Source of the DNA: Brevibacterium sp. HMSC07C04 | GTDB taxonomy: Bacteria; Actinomycetota; Actinomycetes; Actinomycetales; Brevibacteriaceae | Direction: 5' to 3' | Length of the DNA stretch: 64,000 nucleotides | Assembly (NCBI RefSeq): GCF_001815905.1 | Contig: NZ_KV823250.1 | Coordinates: 112,716-176,715, forward strand | Shown: positions 35,291 through 44,529 of the stretch, in pieces | Layout of the letters: each line of letters starts with the position of its first letter | How positions within the stretch are numbered: the stretch's first letter is position 1 | Translations under genes and position numbers: made by a program | The notes under the pieces: generated by a model | What the model saw: the letters and a program-made list of their open reading frames with translations, nothing else | What the model was told of the DNA's origin: nothing | The model's database searches: none

Positions 35291-36877
35291 TCATTTGCCG
35301 TATCCACCGCCGCCCGCGGTTTGGATGGATACAGTCTGTCCTGCGCGGACCGTGAGCTTTGACATCGATTCCAGTTCGCGCAGTTCACCACCTTCTGCAA
35401 GGGTGATGCGGGCGCTGATTCCATCGCCGCCGTCTTCCAGGCCCCACGGAGCCGTCGTGACGCGCGATGTTCCAGCAACCACCGTTGCCTGACCGCGGGT
35501 GAGCGTCAGGCTTCGGCGCAGTCCGCTGCCTCCGGTCGCGGCACCGTCACCGCCGGTGTCACGAGCGATTTCGTAGCTGTCTACGCGCAGCGGGTATTCA
35601 CGTTCAATCACTTCGCACGGGGTGTTGCGAGTGTTGGTCATGTGGGTGTGGGTGGCGGATGCGCCATCGAATTCGGGGCCTGCGCCCTGCCCGCCGCCGT
35701 AGGTCTCAACGTAGGAGTAGTACTCGCCGTCCAGCGGATCCACACCGCCGATCGTGATGATGCTCATGCTGCCGCTGGATGCGGCCGGCACCAGGCCCTC
35801 GGTGAACTGATCGAGCGCTCCGAGGATCGTGTCGACGATCCTCTGGGAGGTCTGCGTGTTCCCGTGGGCGACGGGGGCGGGGAACTGGGCGTGCACGAGG
35901 CTGCCCGGCTGGGTCTTGACGTTGATCGGCGCGGTCAGGCCCGCGTTCGAGGGAAGGGTCGGGTCGGCAATCATCTTCACCACGTACGAGGCGCAGGCCA
36001 GTGCCACGGCGTATGAACAGTTGACAGCCCCGGCAACCTGGTCTGCGGTTTCGGTCATGTCGATGGTGATTTCCTCACCGCTGATTTCGACCTCGGCGTG
36101 TATGGGGATCATCTCCGGTTCCACACCGTTGTGCTCCAGGTAGTCGACGAAGCTGCCTTTGCCGTCCGGCAGGGAGGCGATTGCCGCGCGTGCCCGACGC
36201 TCGCTGTAGGCCACAAGCGCATCGCAGGAATCGTAGAAGCGCTGCACACCCCACTCTTCGATGAGCTCCAGCACACGCCGCGAACCCAGTTTGTTTGCCG
36301 AAACCTGCGCCATGAGGTCACCGCGGGTCTTGTCTGCCGTGCGGATGTTCATGAGCATGAGCGCCATGATTTCGGTCTGCAGCTGCCCTTCCGCAAACAG
36401 GCGGATGGGTGGGACCCGGATGCCCTCCTGGAAGATCTCTGTTGCGTCAGTTGCCATGGACCCGGGCGTGGAACCGCCGACGTCCACGTGGTGGGCCATA
36501 GTCGCCACGTGGGCAACAAGCTCGCTGCCTGCGAACACGGGGGTGATGACGCACATATCCGGCAGGTGCGAACCGCCCAGGTAGGGGTTGTTGGTGATGA
36601 GAACGTCACCGGGTTTGATGTTGTCGAGCCCGTATTCGGCGATCGCGTTCTCAATGAGGGTGGGCATGAGCCCCAGGTGCAGCGGAATGTGCTCCGCCTG
36701 CGTGATCAGGTGGCCTTCAGCGTCGTAGATTCCGGCTGAACAGTCGCGCCTGTCTTTGATGTTGGGGGAGTAGGAGGTGCGGATCAGCGCCGTACCCACC
36801 TCTTCTGACACCGAGGTCAGGCGATTGCGCGCAATCTCAAGTTCAACGGCGTTGAGCTGTGTGGATTCACTTGTCAT
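35291..36877 (-). CDS. hyuB: hydantoinase B/oxoprolinase family protein
   Basis: 528 residues, the B subunit that partners the A subunit in ATP-dependent opening of hydantoin, oxoproline or related rings, or in ketone carboxylation. Recognisable stretches: SYSPNIKDRRDCSAGIYD, LITNNPYLGGSHLPDMCVITPVF split by a short helix, AHHVDVGG, and the C-terminal YGGGQGAG and FDGASATHTHMTNTRNTP region. Start ATG 36877 is preferred (AAAGAG eight bases upstream) over ATG 36883; it overlaps the end of hyuA. Ends in AGGGGYGK, as usual. Confidence 0.88.
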   Translation of the reverse strand: MTSESTQLNAVELEIARNRLTSVSEEVGTALIRTSYSPNIKDRRDCSAGIYDAEGHLITQAEHIPLHLGLMPTLIENAIAEYGLDNIKPGDVLITNNPYLGGSHLPDMCVITPVFAGSELVAHVATMAHHVDVGGSTPGSMATDATEIFQEGIRVPPIRLFAEGQLQTEIMALMLMNIRTADKTRGDLMAQVSANKLGSRRVLELIEEWGVQRFYDSCDALVAYSERRARAAIASLPDGKGSFVDYLEHNGVEPEMIPIHAEVEISGEEITIDMTETADQVAGAVNCSYAVALACASYVVKMIADPTLPSNAGLTAPINVKTQPGSLVHAQFPAPVAHGNTQTSQRIVDTILGALDQFTEGLVPAASSGSMSIITIGGVDPLDGEYYSYVETYGGGQGAGPEFDGASATHTHMTNTRNTPCEVIEREYPLRVDSYEIARDTGGDGAATGGSGLRRSLTLTRGQATVVAGTSRVTTAPWGLEDGGDGISARITLAEGGELRELESMSKLTVRAGQTVSIQTAGGGGYGK

Positions 36878-38891
36878 CGTCATCACTCTTTCGGGTGCGC
36901 AGGTGCAGGAAGCCGCGGTCATCGCAGAAGCACGTCAGGCTGGGGTGGACAAAGGTTGTTGTGTCGAACTGGTCGATGATGATGGGCCCGGGAATCGAGG
37001 TGCCTGCGGGGATCGCATCACGGTCGTAGATGTCGACTTCGGTCCAGCTGCCGTCGATGTAGACCTGGCGAGTGGTTTTGGGCTCAGGAGCTCCGGTGCC
37101 CGCTTTCGCTTGGGCTTCGCGGGTCCGTTCGGATTCGATGGTGGCCCGCAGACGCACCACGATGATCTCCATGGCCGCATCGTCATCGCTGTAGCCGTAG
37201 CGTTCAGCGTGAGCTTCGTCGAAAGCCCGGCGCTGTTCGTGCCAGCTGTCTTCCAGCGGCAGCGTCAATTCATAACTTTGGCCCACGTAGCGGGCATCAA
37301 CCAGCCATTCGCGGTCGAACTCGTCGGTTTCCATTTCGGTTCGAGCCTGCTCCTGCAGGTTCCCGAAAGACGCCTCCAGCGGTTCGAGCCTGGTCCATTC
37401 GTTGGCCTGAACAGGGTGGGCGAAGTCGTGGCGGATGGGAGCATCGAGCATGCCCACCGCCGACGCAATGCCCGGGTGCGGGGGAATGACCGCCGATTCC
37501 ATACCCAGTTCAACCGCGAGGTCAGCACCGTGCAGCGGACCGGCACCTCCAAACGACATGAGGTTGCACGACCGGATGTCGACACCGCGCTCAACCGACA
37601 CCTTGCGCACACCGCGAGCCATGGTCGCCGTAATGACCTTGATAATGCCTTCAGCACACTCTTCGGCCGACAGGCCCAGCGATTTGCCGAACTCCTCCAT
37701 GCGGGCACGTGCGGCATCGATGTCGAGTTCAAAACGACCGCCGAGCAGCTCACCGCCCAGCCGACCCAAGACCGCGTGAGCGTCTGTCACGGTCAGCTCA
37801 GTTCCACCTCGGCGGTAGCAGATGGGGCCGGGTACGGCCCCGGCACTGTGCGGTCCCACCCGCAGGCTCCCACCGGAGTCCAGCCAGGCAATCGAACCTC
37901 CGCCGGCGCCGATTGTGTGCACGTCGACACTCGGCAGGCGCAGTGGCATCGAGTCGATTTCAGTGAAGTTCGTTTCGTCCGGTACGCCGTCGCGTATAAG
38001 AGCGATGTCGGTGCTCGTGCCGCCGATGTCGAAGCTGACAACGTTCTTCAGCCCCAATGAACGCGCCCAGTTGGCAGCCCCGACGACCCCGCCTGCCAGG
38101 CCGGAAAGAACGGTCTTCGCGCTCTGGGTGCTGGCGATTTTCGGGTTGAGCAGACCGCCGTTGGACTGCATGACCCACAGGCGTGACGGGATATTGAGGT
38201 CCTCGATGCCTGCTTCCAGCTTCTCCATGTACGTCGACACTTTCGGGCGGACGTAGGCATTGATCGCAGCGGTCGAGGTGCGGTCGTATTCACGCATCTC
38301 GGTGGCAACTTCGGTCGCGGCCGACACAACGGGCGCTGCGTTCAGTTCGGTCAGACGCTTCACGGCGGCGCGTTCGTGCTGGCCGTTGGTATAGGCGTTG
38401 ATGAACGACACGATGAGCACATCGAGATCTGCGCTCGCGATGGTTTCGGCCAGCTGTTCCAGCGAAGCTTCGTCCAGTTCAGTCAGAACTGCTCCGTCAG
38501 CGTCGATCCGCTCGTCAACCTCGAAGATCGTGTCATCGGAGATAAGAGGCGCCGGGCGGGTCTTGCGGTAGTCGTAGATCGCCGGTCGGTCCTGGTGGGC
38601 GATGGCCAGAACATCGCGGAAACCGCGGGTCGTCAGCAGACCCACGCGGCCGCCCTCACGAGTCAGCACAGTGTTCGTTGCCACCGTCGTCCCGTGCACC
38701 AGCCGAGTGATCTCCTCGGGGGTGCGGTCAATCTGCTCGAGTCCTCCGACGATCCCGTCAATCACCGCCTCGTTGGGTGCTTCCGGGGTCGACGGGACCT
38801 TCCACACGAACAGTTCGCCATCATCCTTGCGGATGCCGATGTCGGTGAAGGTGCCGCCGGTGTCAACGGCCACGTGCAGTCCTGCAGACAT
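36867..38891 (-). CDS. hyuA: hydantoinase A/oxoprolinase family protein
   Basis: 674 residues, ATP-using subunit of the ASKHA fold. VAVDTGGTFTDIGI near residues 7-20 is the first phosphate loop, GTTVATNTVLTREGGRVGLLTTRGF the family segment, SFDIGGTSTDIAL the second phosphate site and GAGGGSIAWLD the adenosine site. ATG 38891 is preceded by AAGGAG. It lies 20 bp after the MFS gene and overlaps hyuB. Substrate not known: the linked transporter and cyclodeaminase-like protein suggest a small imported cyclic amide or keto compound. Confidence 0.9.
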   Translation of the reverse strand: MSAGLHVAVDTGGTFTDIGIRKDDGELFVWKVPSTPEAPNEAVIDGIVGGLEQIDRTPEEITRLVHGTTVATNTVLTREGGRVGLLTTRGFRDVLAIAHQDRPAIYDYRKTRPAPLISDDTIFEVDERIDADGAVLTELDEASLEQLAETIASADLDVLIVSFINAYTNGQHERAAVKRLTELNAAPVVSAATEVATEMREYDRTSTAAINAYVRPKVSTYMEKLEAGIEDLNIPSRLWVMQSNGGLLNPKIASTQSAKTVLSGLAGGVVGAANWARSLGLKNVVSFDIGGTSTDIALIRDGVPDETNFTEIDSMPLRLPSVDVHTIGAGGGSIAWLDSGGSLRVGPHSAGAVPGPICYRRGGTELTVTDAHAVLGRLGGELLGGRFELDIDAARARMEEFGKSLGLSAEECAEGIIKVITATMARGVRKVSVERGVDIRSCNLMSFGGAGPLHGADLAVELGMESAVIPPHPGIASAVGMLDAPIRHDFAHPVQANEWTRLEPLEASFGNLQEQARTEMETDEFDREWLVDARYVGQSYELTLPLEDSWHEQRRAFDEAHAERYGYSDDDAAMEIIVVRLRATIESERTREAQAKAGTGAPEPKTTRQVYIDGSWTEVDIYDRDAIPAGTSIPGPIIIDQFDTTTFVHPSLTCFCDDRGFLHLRTRKSDDDDK

Positions 38892-38911
38892 GTGCTCTCC
38901 TTGACTCACAG

Positions 38912-40165
38912 TCAGACGATCTCTTTGTTCTTGGTTTCCGGCAGGAGCGACAGGGCGATGATTCCCGTGACCGCTCCGACAATGGCGATGAGCATGATCG
39001 AATTGCCCCAGCCGATGCTCGCGGATGCCAGTCCCACCGTCAGCGGGCCGAAAGCCGCTAGCCCGCGGCCCAGGTTGTAGGCAAAGGCCTGCCCGGTCGC
39101 GCGGATTTCAGTGGGGAACAGCTCAGCCAGGTACGCACCGGTGCCGCCGGCCTGGCCGGATGCGAAGAAGCCCAACAGGAAGATGACGGGAATGCCCAGT
39201 TGTGGCTGGGCAGCCGGAGTGAACACGAACAGCGACACGCTCAGCGCCGAGCCGACAAAGAACATGAGGAATGTTGGGCGGCGTCCAATCCAGTCGAGGA
39301 AGAAGCCGGAGGACAAGTACCCGATGAACGAACCGACGATCGCCACCCACGTAAAGCCGGCGGTGCCCACAATGCTCAGGCCGCGCTCTTCCTGCAGGTA
39401 GGTGGGCAGGAAGATGAACACGGAATAGTAGATGCCCTGAACGCCGATGCCCAGAAGGGTAGCGGCGACGGTGGTCTTCGCCAGGCCGTCGCGGAACAGC
39501 TTGCCGAAGCTCTTGTCGGGCTGGGCGCTGGGCTTGGCAGCTGGTTGTTGGTCACCGTGGATATCCGTTGCGTCCTTCGTGCCGCGGCGGATGAAGAAGG
39601 CGGCCAATGCCGGCAGAACGCCGACCAGGAACAGGTAGCGCCACGCGACTTCTTCGGGGAAGATCGAGTACACAGTCAGGTAAGCCAGTGCTGAAACCGC
39701 CCAGCCGATGGCGTAGCAGCTTTGGATGAAGGCCAGAATGCGTCCGCGCTTTTCCGGCTGGGCGTATTCGGCGACGAGTGCCGCGCCTACGGCCCATTCG
39801 CCGCCGAAGAACAAGCCTTCGAGTGTGCGCCACAGGAGGAAGTCGTAGAGCCCCTGAGAGGTTGCGGTCAGGCCGGTGAAGACGCTGTAGCCGAGGATGA
39901 CGATGGTGAGCATGCGCACTCGCCCGTAGCGGTCAGCCAGATTGCCGAAGATCACGCCGCCGATGGCGGAGGCCACAATGCTGATTGCGCTGACCCAGCC
40001 GGTCGCGCCAGACGTCATGCCCAGGGCGCCGGCGGCGGCAACGAGCGCAAAGCCGTACATCGACCAGGTGAAGCCGTCGAGGCCCCAGCCTATTCCCGAT
40101 GCCGCAATGGCGCGCCGTCGGTATTTGGCGGTCAGCTGTTCAATGTCTGATGCGGGTGGGTTCAT
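38912..40165 (-). CDS. MFS transporter (metabolite:H+ symporter type)
   Basis: 417 residues, 12 predicted helices. The loop motif GNLADRYGRVRML lies after helix 2, RTLEGLFFGGEWAVGAALVAEY is the conserved helix 4-5 region of the aromatic acid/sialate-type symporters, and LAELFPTEIRATGQAFAYNLGR is the mirrored second-half motif. AAGGAGG precedes ATG 40165. It is the first gene of the hydantoinase operon and probably imports its substrate. Divergent from the GntR gene. Confidence 0.88.
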   Translation of the reverse strand: MNPPASDIEQLTAKYRRRAIAASGIGWGLDGFTWSMYGFALVAAAGALGMTSGATGWVSAISIVASAIGGVIFGNLADRYGRVRMLTIVILGYSVFTGLTATSQGLYDFLLWRTLEGLFFGGEWAVGAALVAEYAQPEKRGRILAFIQSCYAIGWAVSALAYLTVYSIFPEEVAWRYLFLVGVLPALAAFFIRRGTKDATDIHGDQQPAAKPSAQPDKSFGKLFRDGLAKTTVAATLLGIGVQGIYYSVFIFLPTYLQEERGLSIVGTAGFTWVAIVGSFIGYLSSGFFLDWIGRRPTFLMFFVGSALSVSLFVFTPAAQPQLGIPVIFLLGFFASGQAGGTGAYLAELFPTEIRATGQAFAYNLGRGLAAFGPLTVGLASASIGWGNSIMLIAIVGAVTGIIALSLLPETKNKEIV

Positions 40166-40198
40166 CTGGCCTCCTTCTGGCGGGCAAGCTTTCTTCGG

Positions 40199-40221
40199 CC
40201 TGTATACGGAATGTATACAGG
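40199..40221. promoter_or_regulatory. GntR-type operator between mfs and gntR
   Basis: CCTGTATAC (40199-40207), five-base spacer, GTATACAGG (40213-40221): a perfect 9-base inverted repeat in the 137-bp divergent promoter region. FCD-subclass GntR regulators bind palindromes of this size (GTxTAC-like cores). It lies 34 bp before the MFS start, where a bound dimer would block the catabolic operon. Confidence 0.7.
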
Positions 40222-40302
40222 CTGTCATGTTTGCAGTTGTTTGTGAAGGCGGTCACGTGCTGGCGGCTGCCAGGGTGGAACTATGGGCTGATAATGAGAG
40301 CT

Positions 40303-41037
40303 ATGAATACGCGGAAGACAAGCGCGCGGGACACCGCGTACTCCGAGATACGCCGACGTATCCTCATTCTGGACCTGCGCGGTGGACAGAAGATTGACGA
40401 AGCCGGTCTGGTCGAAATCATCGGCGTCAGTCGCACTCCCGTGCGCGAAGCGCTGCACCGGCTGGCGGCCGAAGGCTTAGTCGAAACTGACGCCGGGGGA
40501 GGTTACCGCGTTAGCTCAATTTCGCTGCGCCAGTGCCGTGAGCTCATCGAAGCGCAGCACGTGCTCGTCCGGGCAACCACTCAGCTGCTGGTCGACCGGA
40601 TTGACGATGAAGGGATAGAACAGCTATCCGAAGCTGTCCGGGCGGTGGAACGCGCCGCAGCAGACATGGACGTTGCGGCGGTGACCAGCACAAATGCTGA
40701 ACTGCACATTCTGGAGACTGTCCTGACCGGGAATTCCTATCTGCTGTCCATGGCCGAAAGGGTCTACACAAACCTGCAGAGGTTGGCGTTTCTCAGCTTC
40801 GGCGGCGATCAGGGCGGAACTGCCCGACTGGGGGACATTGAGGAACACTACAACAAGGTCCATGATGACCACTGGGAGTACCTCGATGCGCTCAAAGGCC
40901 GCGATCGCGCACGCGCCGAAGCGGTTGCAGTGCGCCATGTTCAGCTGTTTCAGACACGGCTTGCACGGTATTTGACCGAAGCTGATGGTACAGACCTTGA
41001 TTTTTCATCGCTGGCTGTCCAAGCGCGGATGTGCTGA
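40303..41037 (+). CDS. GntR-family regulator, FCD subclass
   Basis: 244 residues. Winged helix: TAYSEIRRRILILDLRGGQKI, then GVSRTPVREALHRLAAEGLV (41-60), the GntR signature. The C-terminal FCD domain follows, with the His/Asp metal-binding pattern (Asn-Ala-Glu-Leu-His and later HDDHWEYLDAL, VRHVQLF). GATAAT lies just before ATG 40303, so the mRNA is probably leaderless. It very likely controls the divergent MFS-hyuA-hyuB-OCD operon through the palindrome at 40199-40221. Confidence 0.88.
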   Translation: MNTRKTSARDTAYSEIRRRILILDLRGGQKIDEAGLVEIIGVSRTPVREALHRLAAEGLVETDAGGGYRVSSISLRQCRELIEAQHVLVRATTQLLVDRIDDEGIEQLSEAVRAVERAAADMDVAAVTSTNAELHILETVLTGNSYLLSMAERVYTNLQRLAFLSFGGDQGGTARLGDIEEHYNKVHDDHWEYLDALKGRDRARAEAVAVRHVQLFQTRLARYLTEADGTDLDFSSLAVQARMC

Positions 41038-41086
41038 GGTGCTGTCGGCTGACTGCGCGGCAGGTCGGCTAAGCACGACAGCTACA

Positions 41087-41171
41087 CGCTTTAATGCGAA
41101 ATCACGCAGTAATGCAGCGCATTAAAGCGCAAACCTGCATTACTGCGTGAATCCGGCGTTGGTCTAGCCGC
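41087..41171. repeat. interleaved-stem repeat, copy 2 (short form)
   Basis: Same orientation as copy 1 and identical over 85 bases except one position. A (41087-41098) pairs with A' (41118-41129) over 12 bases, B (41103-41117) with B' (41135-41149) over 15. The left extension that lengthens stem A in copy 1 is absent. It lies between the convergent gntR and symporter genes, ten bases beyond the stop of the symporter gene. Confidence 0.85.
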
Positions 41172-41180
41172 TGCCCGACA

Positions 41181-42656
41181 TCAAGCCCGCGGCATATCCT
41201 CAGTGCCGCGGCGGATGCGCTGCTGCCACGCAGTCATGATCCGCTCCGGCGTGGGCCGGGACATGAGCGAGCCGACAACGTAGGCGATGAGCGAAGCGCC
41301 CAGGCCGAAGTAGATCGGCGTGTTCGCAAACAGCCCGTTGACGATCATGAAGATGACAGCGGTACCTGTTCCTGCGATCATGCCGGCCAGAACTCCGACG
41401 ATGGTGCCGCGCTTCCACACCAGCCCGCCGACAATCGGGATGAACAAACCGGCTACGAGGATGTTGTAGGCAATTGTCAGCGCATCGACCACGCTGGTCA
41501 TGACGCAGGCCAGGATGATCGACACGATTCCCAAGCTGACCAGGTAGATGCGTGAGTCGCGAACTTCGTCCCCGGTTTCGCGCACGAGGCTGCCGCGCAG
41601 AGCTTCGCCGAGTCCGCTGCTGGTCGATGTGCGCTTGGCCAGAGCTGGTTCGACAACGTCCTGACGCAGAACCGTTGAGGCGGCAAGAAGCGCACCGGAT
41701 GACGTTGACATGACAGCTGACAGCGCTGCTGAGAGAACCAGTCCGGCAAGCAGCGGTGACAGCGCATGTTCGGTGACGGCTGTGAACACCTGGTCGGAGT
41801 CTTCGATGCCGGGCACCAGCACGCGGGCTCCCACACCCACCAGGGCACCGGCAGCACCGTAGAGCACGCAGTACACACCGGCGGCGAAACCACCCCAGCG
41901 GGCGGTGCCGGGGGAGCGGGCGGTGAACACGCGCTGCCAGATGTCCTGACCGATGAGCAGGCCGATTGTGTAGATGAGAACGTAGGTGATGATCATGTTC
42001 GGCCCGATGGCCACCGGGTCGAACGCTTCGGGACCCACTGCGTTCCGGATGGCGGTGAAGCCGCCCGCGTCTGTCAGGACGATCGGCAGCAGGATGATGA
42101 AGATGCCGACGGTTTGGATGAGGAACTGCACGAAATCGGTCATGGTGATCGACCACATGCCGCCGAGCATGGAGTAGACGATGACGACAGCTCCGCCGAT
42201 GAGCACCGCAGGCACCCGGTCGATGCCCAACAGCGAGTGGAAGATCGCGCCGTATGCCACCGTGGAGGTTGTCGAGATCATCAGCCCGTATGCGGTCATG
42301 ATGATTCCCGAAACAGTGCGGGAGCCGATTCCGTAGCGCAGCTCCAGCATCTGGGACACCGTGTAGATCTCCAGGCGTTGGATCGTTGGGGCGAAGAGCA
42401 GGCTCAGAATGATGATGCCCAAGCCGATGCACACAACCAGCCACATGCCCGACAGTCCGTGGACGTATCCCAGGCCGACACCTCCGACGGTAGAGGCTCC
42501 GCCGAGCACAACGGCGGCCATAGTGCCCATGAACACCAACGGTCCCAGCCGCCGTCCGGCAACAAGGAAGTCCTCCTGGTTCTTCGCGCGGATTCGACCC
42601 CAGACGCCGAATGCGAGCATGCACGCCAGGTAGACGGCTACGACTGCTGTTTCCAT
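41181..42656 (-). CDS. sodium:solute symporter family (SSS) transporter
   Basis: 491 residues with about 13 membrane helices. The family core is readable: VAGRRLGPLVFMGTMAAVVLGG at the start (split in helices 1-2), ASTVGGVGLGYVHGLSGMW, then VSQMLELRYG and STSSGALLAASTVLRQDVVEP in the middle. It follows the ketoarginine decarboxylase gene by 79 bp and probably imports arginine, agmatine or a guanidino acid together with Na+. That substrate is inferred only from the operon. Confidence 0.88.
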   Translation of the reverse strand: METAVVAVYLACMLAFGVWGRIRAKNQEDFLVAGRRLGPLVFMGTMAAVVLGGASTVGGVGLGYVHGLSGMWLVVCIGLGIIILSLLFAPTIQRLEIYTVSQMLELRYGIGSRTVSGIIMTAYGLMISTTSTVAYGAIFHSLLGIDRVPAVLIGGAVVIVYSMLGGMWSITMTDFVQFLIQTVGIFIILLPIVLTDAGGFTAIRNAVGPEAFDPVAIGPNMIITYVLIYTIGLLIGQDIWQRVFTARSPGTARWGGFAAGVYCVLYGAAGALVGVGARVLVPGIEDSDQVFTAVTEHALSPLLAGLVLSAALSAVMSTSSGALLAASTVLRQDVVEPALAKRTSTSSGLGEALRGSLVRETGDEVRDSRIYLVSLGIVSIILACVMTSVVDALTIAYNILVAGLFIPIVGGLVWKRGTIVGVLAGMIAGTGTAVIFMIVNGLFANTPIYFGLGASLIAYVVGSLMSRPTPERIMTAWQQRIRRGTEDMPRA

Positions 42657-42735
42657 GGTGTTTCTCTCTTGCGGGAAGGGCAGTGGGGCAGCTGCAGTGC
42701 GTGCCCCGACGGATTCGGGTGGTTGGTGAAGCGGA

Positions 42736-44418
42736 TCAGATCTTCACGTGGATGAGTGTTGGGACATCAGCGCCCAACGCCTCGGCAACTGCGCGTTCCA
42801 GCTGGTCAGAGCAGTCGGGGTCGGTGGCGTCCAATTCTACGCCCTTGCCGCCGAACGCCGTGCCCAAAGCCGCGAAATTCGGCCTGGCCAGGTGGACGGC
42901 GAACGGGTCGATGTGCCGCTGCTGCATCTGCGCTTCGATTTCGGCATAGCCCCCGTTGTCGACGATGACCATGGGGATGCCCAGACCCAGTTCGACTGCT
43001 GTCATGACTTCCTGGATGGAGAACATGGCAGCGCCGTCGCCCACGTGGACGACCACCGGGCGGTTTGGATCTGCCAGCTTGGCGCCGATTGCAGCGGGAA
43101 TGCCGTAGCCGAGGGTGGCAAAGCCCGGCATGTACAGCAGCTGGTCTTCGCTGTGGGCCTGCAGGGCGTGGACGGCTCCGTCGTAGGTGACCTGCGAAGA
43201 ATCACCGGCGATCACGGTTCCGGGCCCGCCTGCGGCTGTGATTGCCCGCGTCGTCCACACTCCCGCACCGTCGGGGAATTCGCTGCGCCATTCGCGATTG
43301 AGATCGGCTGTCCGTTCAGCGCCGCTGCGGCCCGGCTGCTCACCCAGTTCCCGGCTCAGCGCATCGACGAACTCCCGGCTGTCGGAGTGAACCAGGATGT
43401 TGCCCGGCAGGTTTTTGTGCAGCTGATCGGGGTCGATGTCGCAGCGGATGACTGTCTGGGTCGGCTGGTCTTCGGGCTGTTCGGGTGGGCAGCCCAGGTG
43501 GTCCCAGGAATTGACTCCGCGCGCGCCGATCCGTCCGCCCCACAGGTCGGAGTCTGCAAGCTCTGAGCCGATCACCAACAGGACGTCGGCGTTCTGCGAC
43601 TCTTTCTGCACCGAGGGAAAGCGCACGCTGGCACCCAAAGACAGGGGGTGTGACTCATCGACTGCGCCCTTGCCGTTGGCGGTGGTCACAAGCGGTGCGT
43701 CGAGCTTTTCAGCCAGCGCGGTCAGCGGCCCGGCCATGCGGCGGGCACCACCGCCGGCAATGATGAGCGGACGCTGTGCCGCCGTCAGCGCCTCGGCAGC
43801 TTCGGCAATTACTGCGGGCGCCGGCTGTATCGGCGTGACGGTGCGCGGGACCTCGGCGGTGCCGTGCCAGGGGCCCTCAAGAACATCGAGTGGCACCTCG
43901 ATGTGGATCGGCCCTGGCCGTTCCGAAGCGAACCGGGCGAAGGCCTCGGACACGGCGGCAGCGGCACCTTCGGCGGTGCGGGTGCGCTTGGAGCCGACCA
44001 GGAGATTGTCAATGGCTTCGGCGGTGGCCTTTGTTTCGTGCAGCAGACCAACATCGGCCCGCTCCAGCCCGTTGGGCACGCCGGGGGACAGAATGAGCAT
44101 GGGGCGGGATTCCGCATAGGCGGTGGCGGCTGCCGTGATGACGTTGGTCAGGCCCGGACCGGAGGTTGTGATGACAACACCGGGTTTGCCGCTGAGCAGC
44201 CAGTAGCCGTCAGCGCCATAGCCTGCACCCTGTTCGTGGCGGGGCGTGATGGCGCGGATGTCGAAGGTTTCAAGGTGGCGGTAGAACTCCAGATTGTGGG
44301 TTCCGGGAATGCCGAACACGGTGTCGACGCCGTGGGCTGCCAGTGCGGCGATGACGGCCAAACCGCCGTTTCGGTGGGCGTCGTCAACGCGCTTCAGGCG
44401 TTCGCTGATGCTGGTCAC
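42736..44418 (-). CDS. aruI: ThDP-dependent decarboxylase, probably 5-guanidino-2-oxopentanoate (2-ketoarginine) decarboxylase
   Basis: 560 residues, acetolactate-synthase-like fold. N-terminal ThDP domain with the proton-relay Glu62 in RHEQGAGYGADGY, central domain with IIAGGGARR, and C-terminal ThDP/Mg site GDGAAMFSIQE followed by VDNGGYAEI. Among ThDP enzymes only AruI-type decarboxylases are regularly encoded beside guanidinobutyrase, as here. It would turn 2-ketoarginine into 4-guanidinobutanal. An acetolactate or benzoylformate-type activity is the main alternative, but no small regulatory subunit gene is nearby. The transaminase and aldehyde dehydrogenase of the route are not in the window. 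Confidence 0.78.
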   Translation of the reverse strand: MTSISERLKRVDDAHRNGGLAVIAALAAHGVDTVFGIPGTHNLEFYRHLETFDIRAITPRHEQGAGYGADGYWLLSGKPGVVITTSGPGLTNVITAAATAYAESRPMLILSPGVPNGLERADVGLLHETKATAEAIDNLLVGSKRTRTAEGAAAAVSEAFARFASERPGPIHIEVPLDVLEGPWHGTAEVPRTVTPIQPAPAVIAEAAEALTAAQRPLIIAGGGARRMAGPLTALAEKLDAPLVTTANGKGAVDESHPLSLGASVRFPSVQKESQNADVLLVIGSELADSDLWGGRIGARGVNSWDHLGCPPEQPEDQPTQTVIRCDIDPDQLHKNLPGNILVHSDSREFVDALSRELGEQPGRSGAERTADLNREWRSEFPDGAGVWTTRAITAAGGPGTVIAGDSSQVTYDGAVHALQAHSEDQLLYMPGFATLGYGIPAAIGAKLADPNRPVVVHVGDGAAMFSIQEVMTAVELGLGIPMVIVDNGGYAEIEAQMQQRHIDPFAVHLARPNFAALGTAFGGKGVELDATDPDCSDQLERAVAEALGADVPTLIHVKI

Positions 44419-44529
44419 GTGTGCTCCTGGGCGGTTGGTCGTGGGGATGGACGGGGGGATGGTCAGTGTACGAGGCGGAGCTTCCCTCCCGCTTGTGCCG
44501 TGTAGGCAGTCCGCGGGAGGGCAAGCGGA

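Noticed and set aside
36777..38060. 427-codon plus-strand frame opposite hyuA/hyuB
   Set aside because: Shadow of the two hydantoinase genes, which show complete family motifs.
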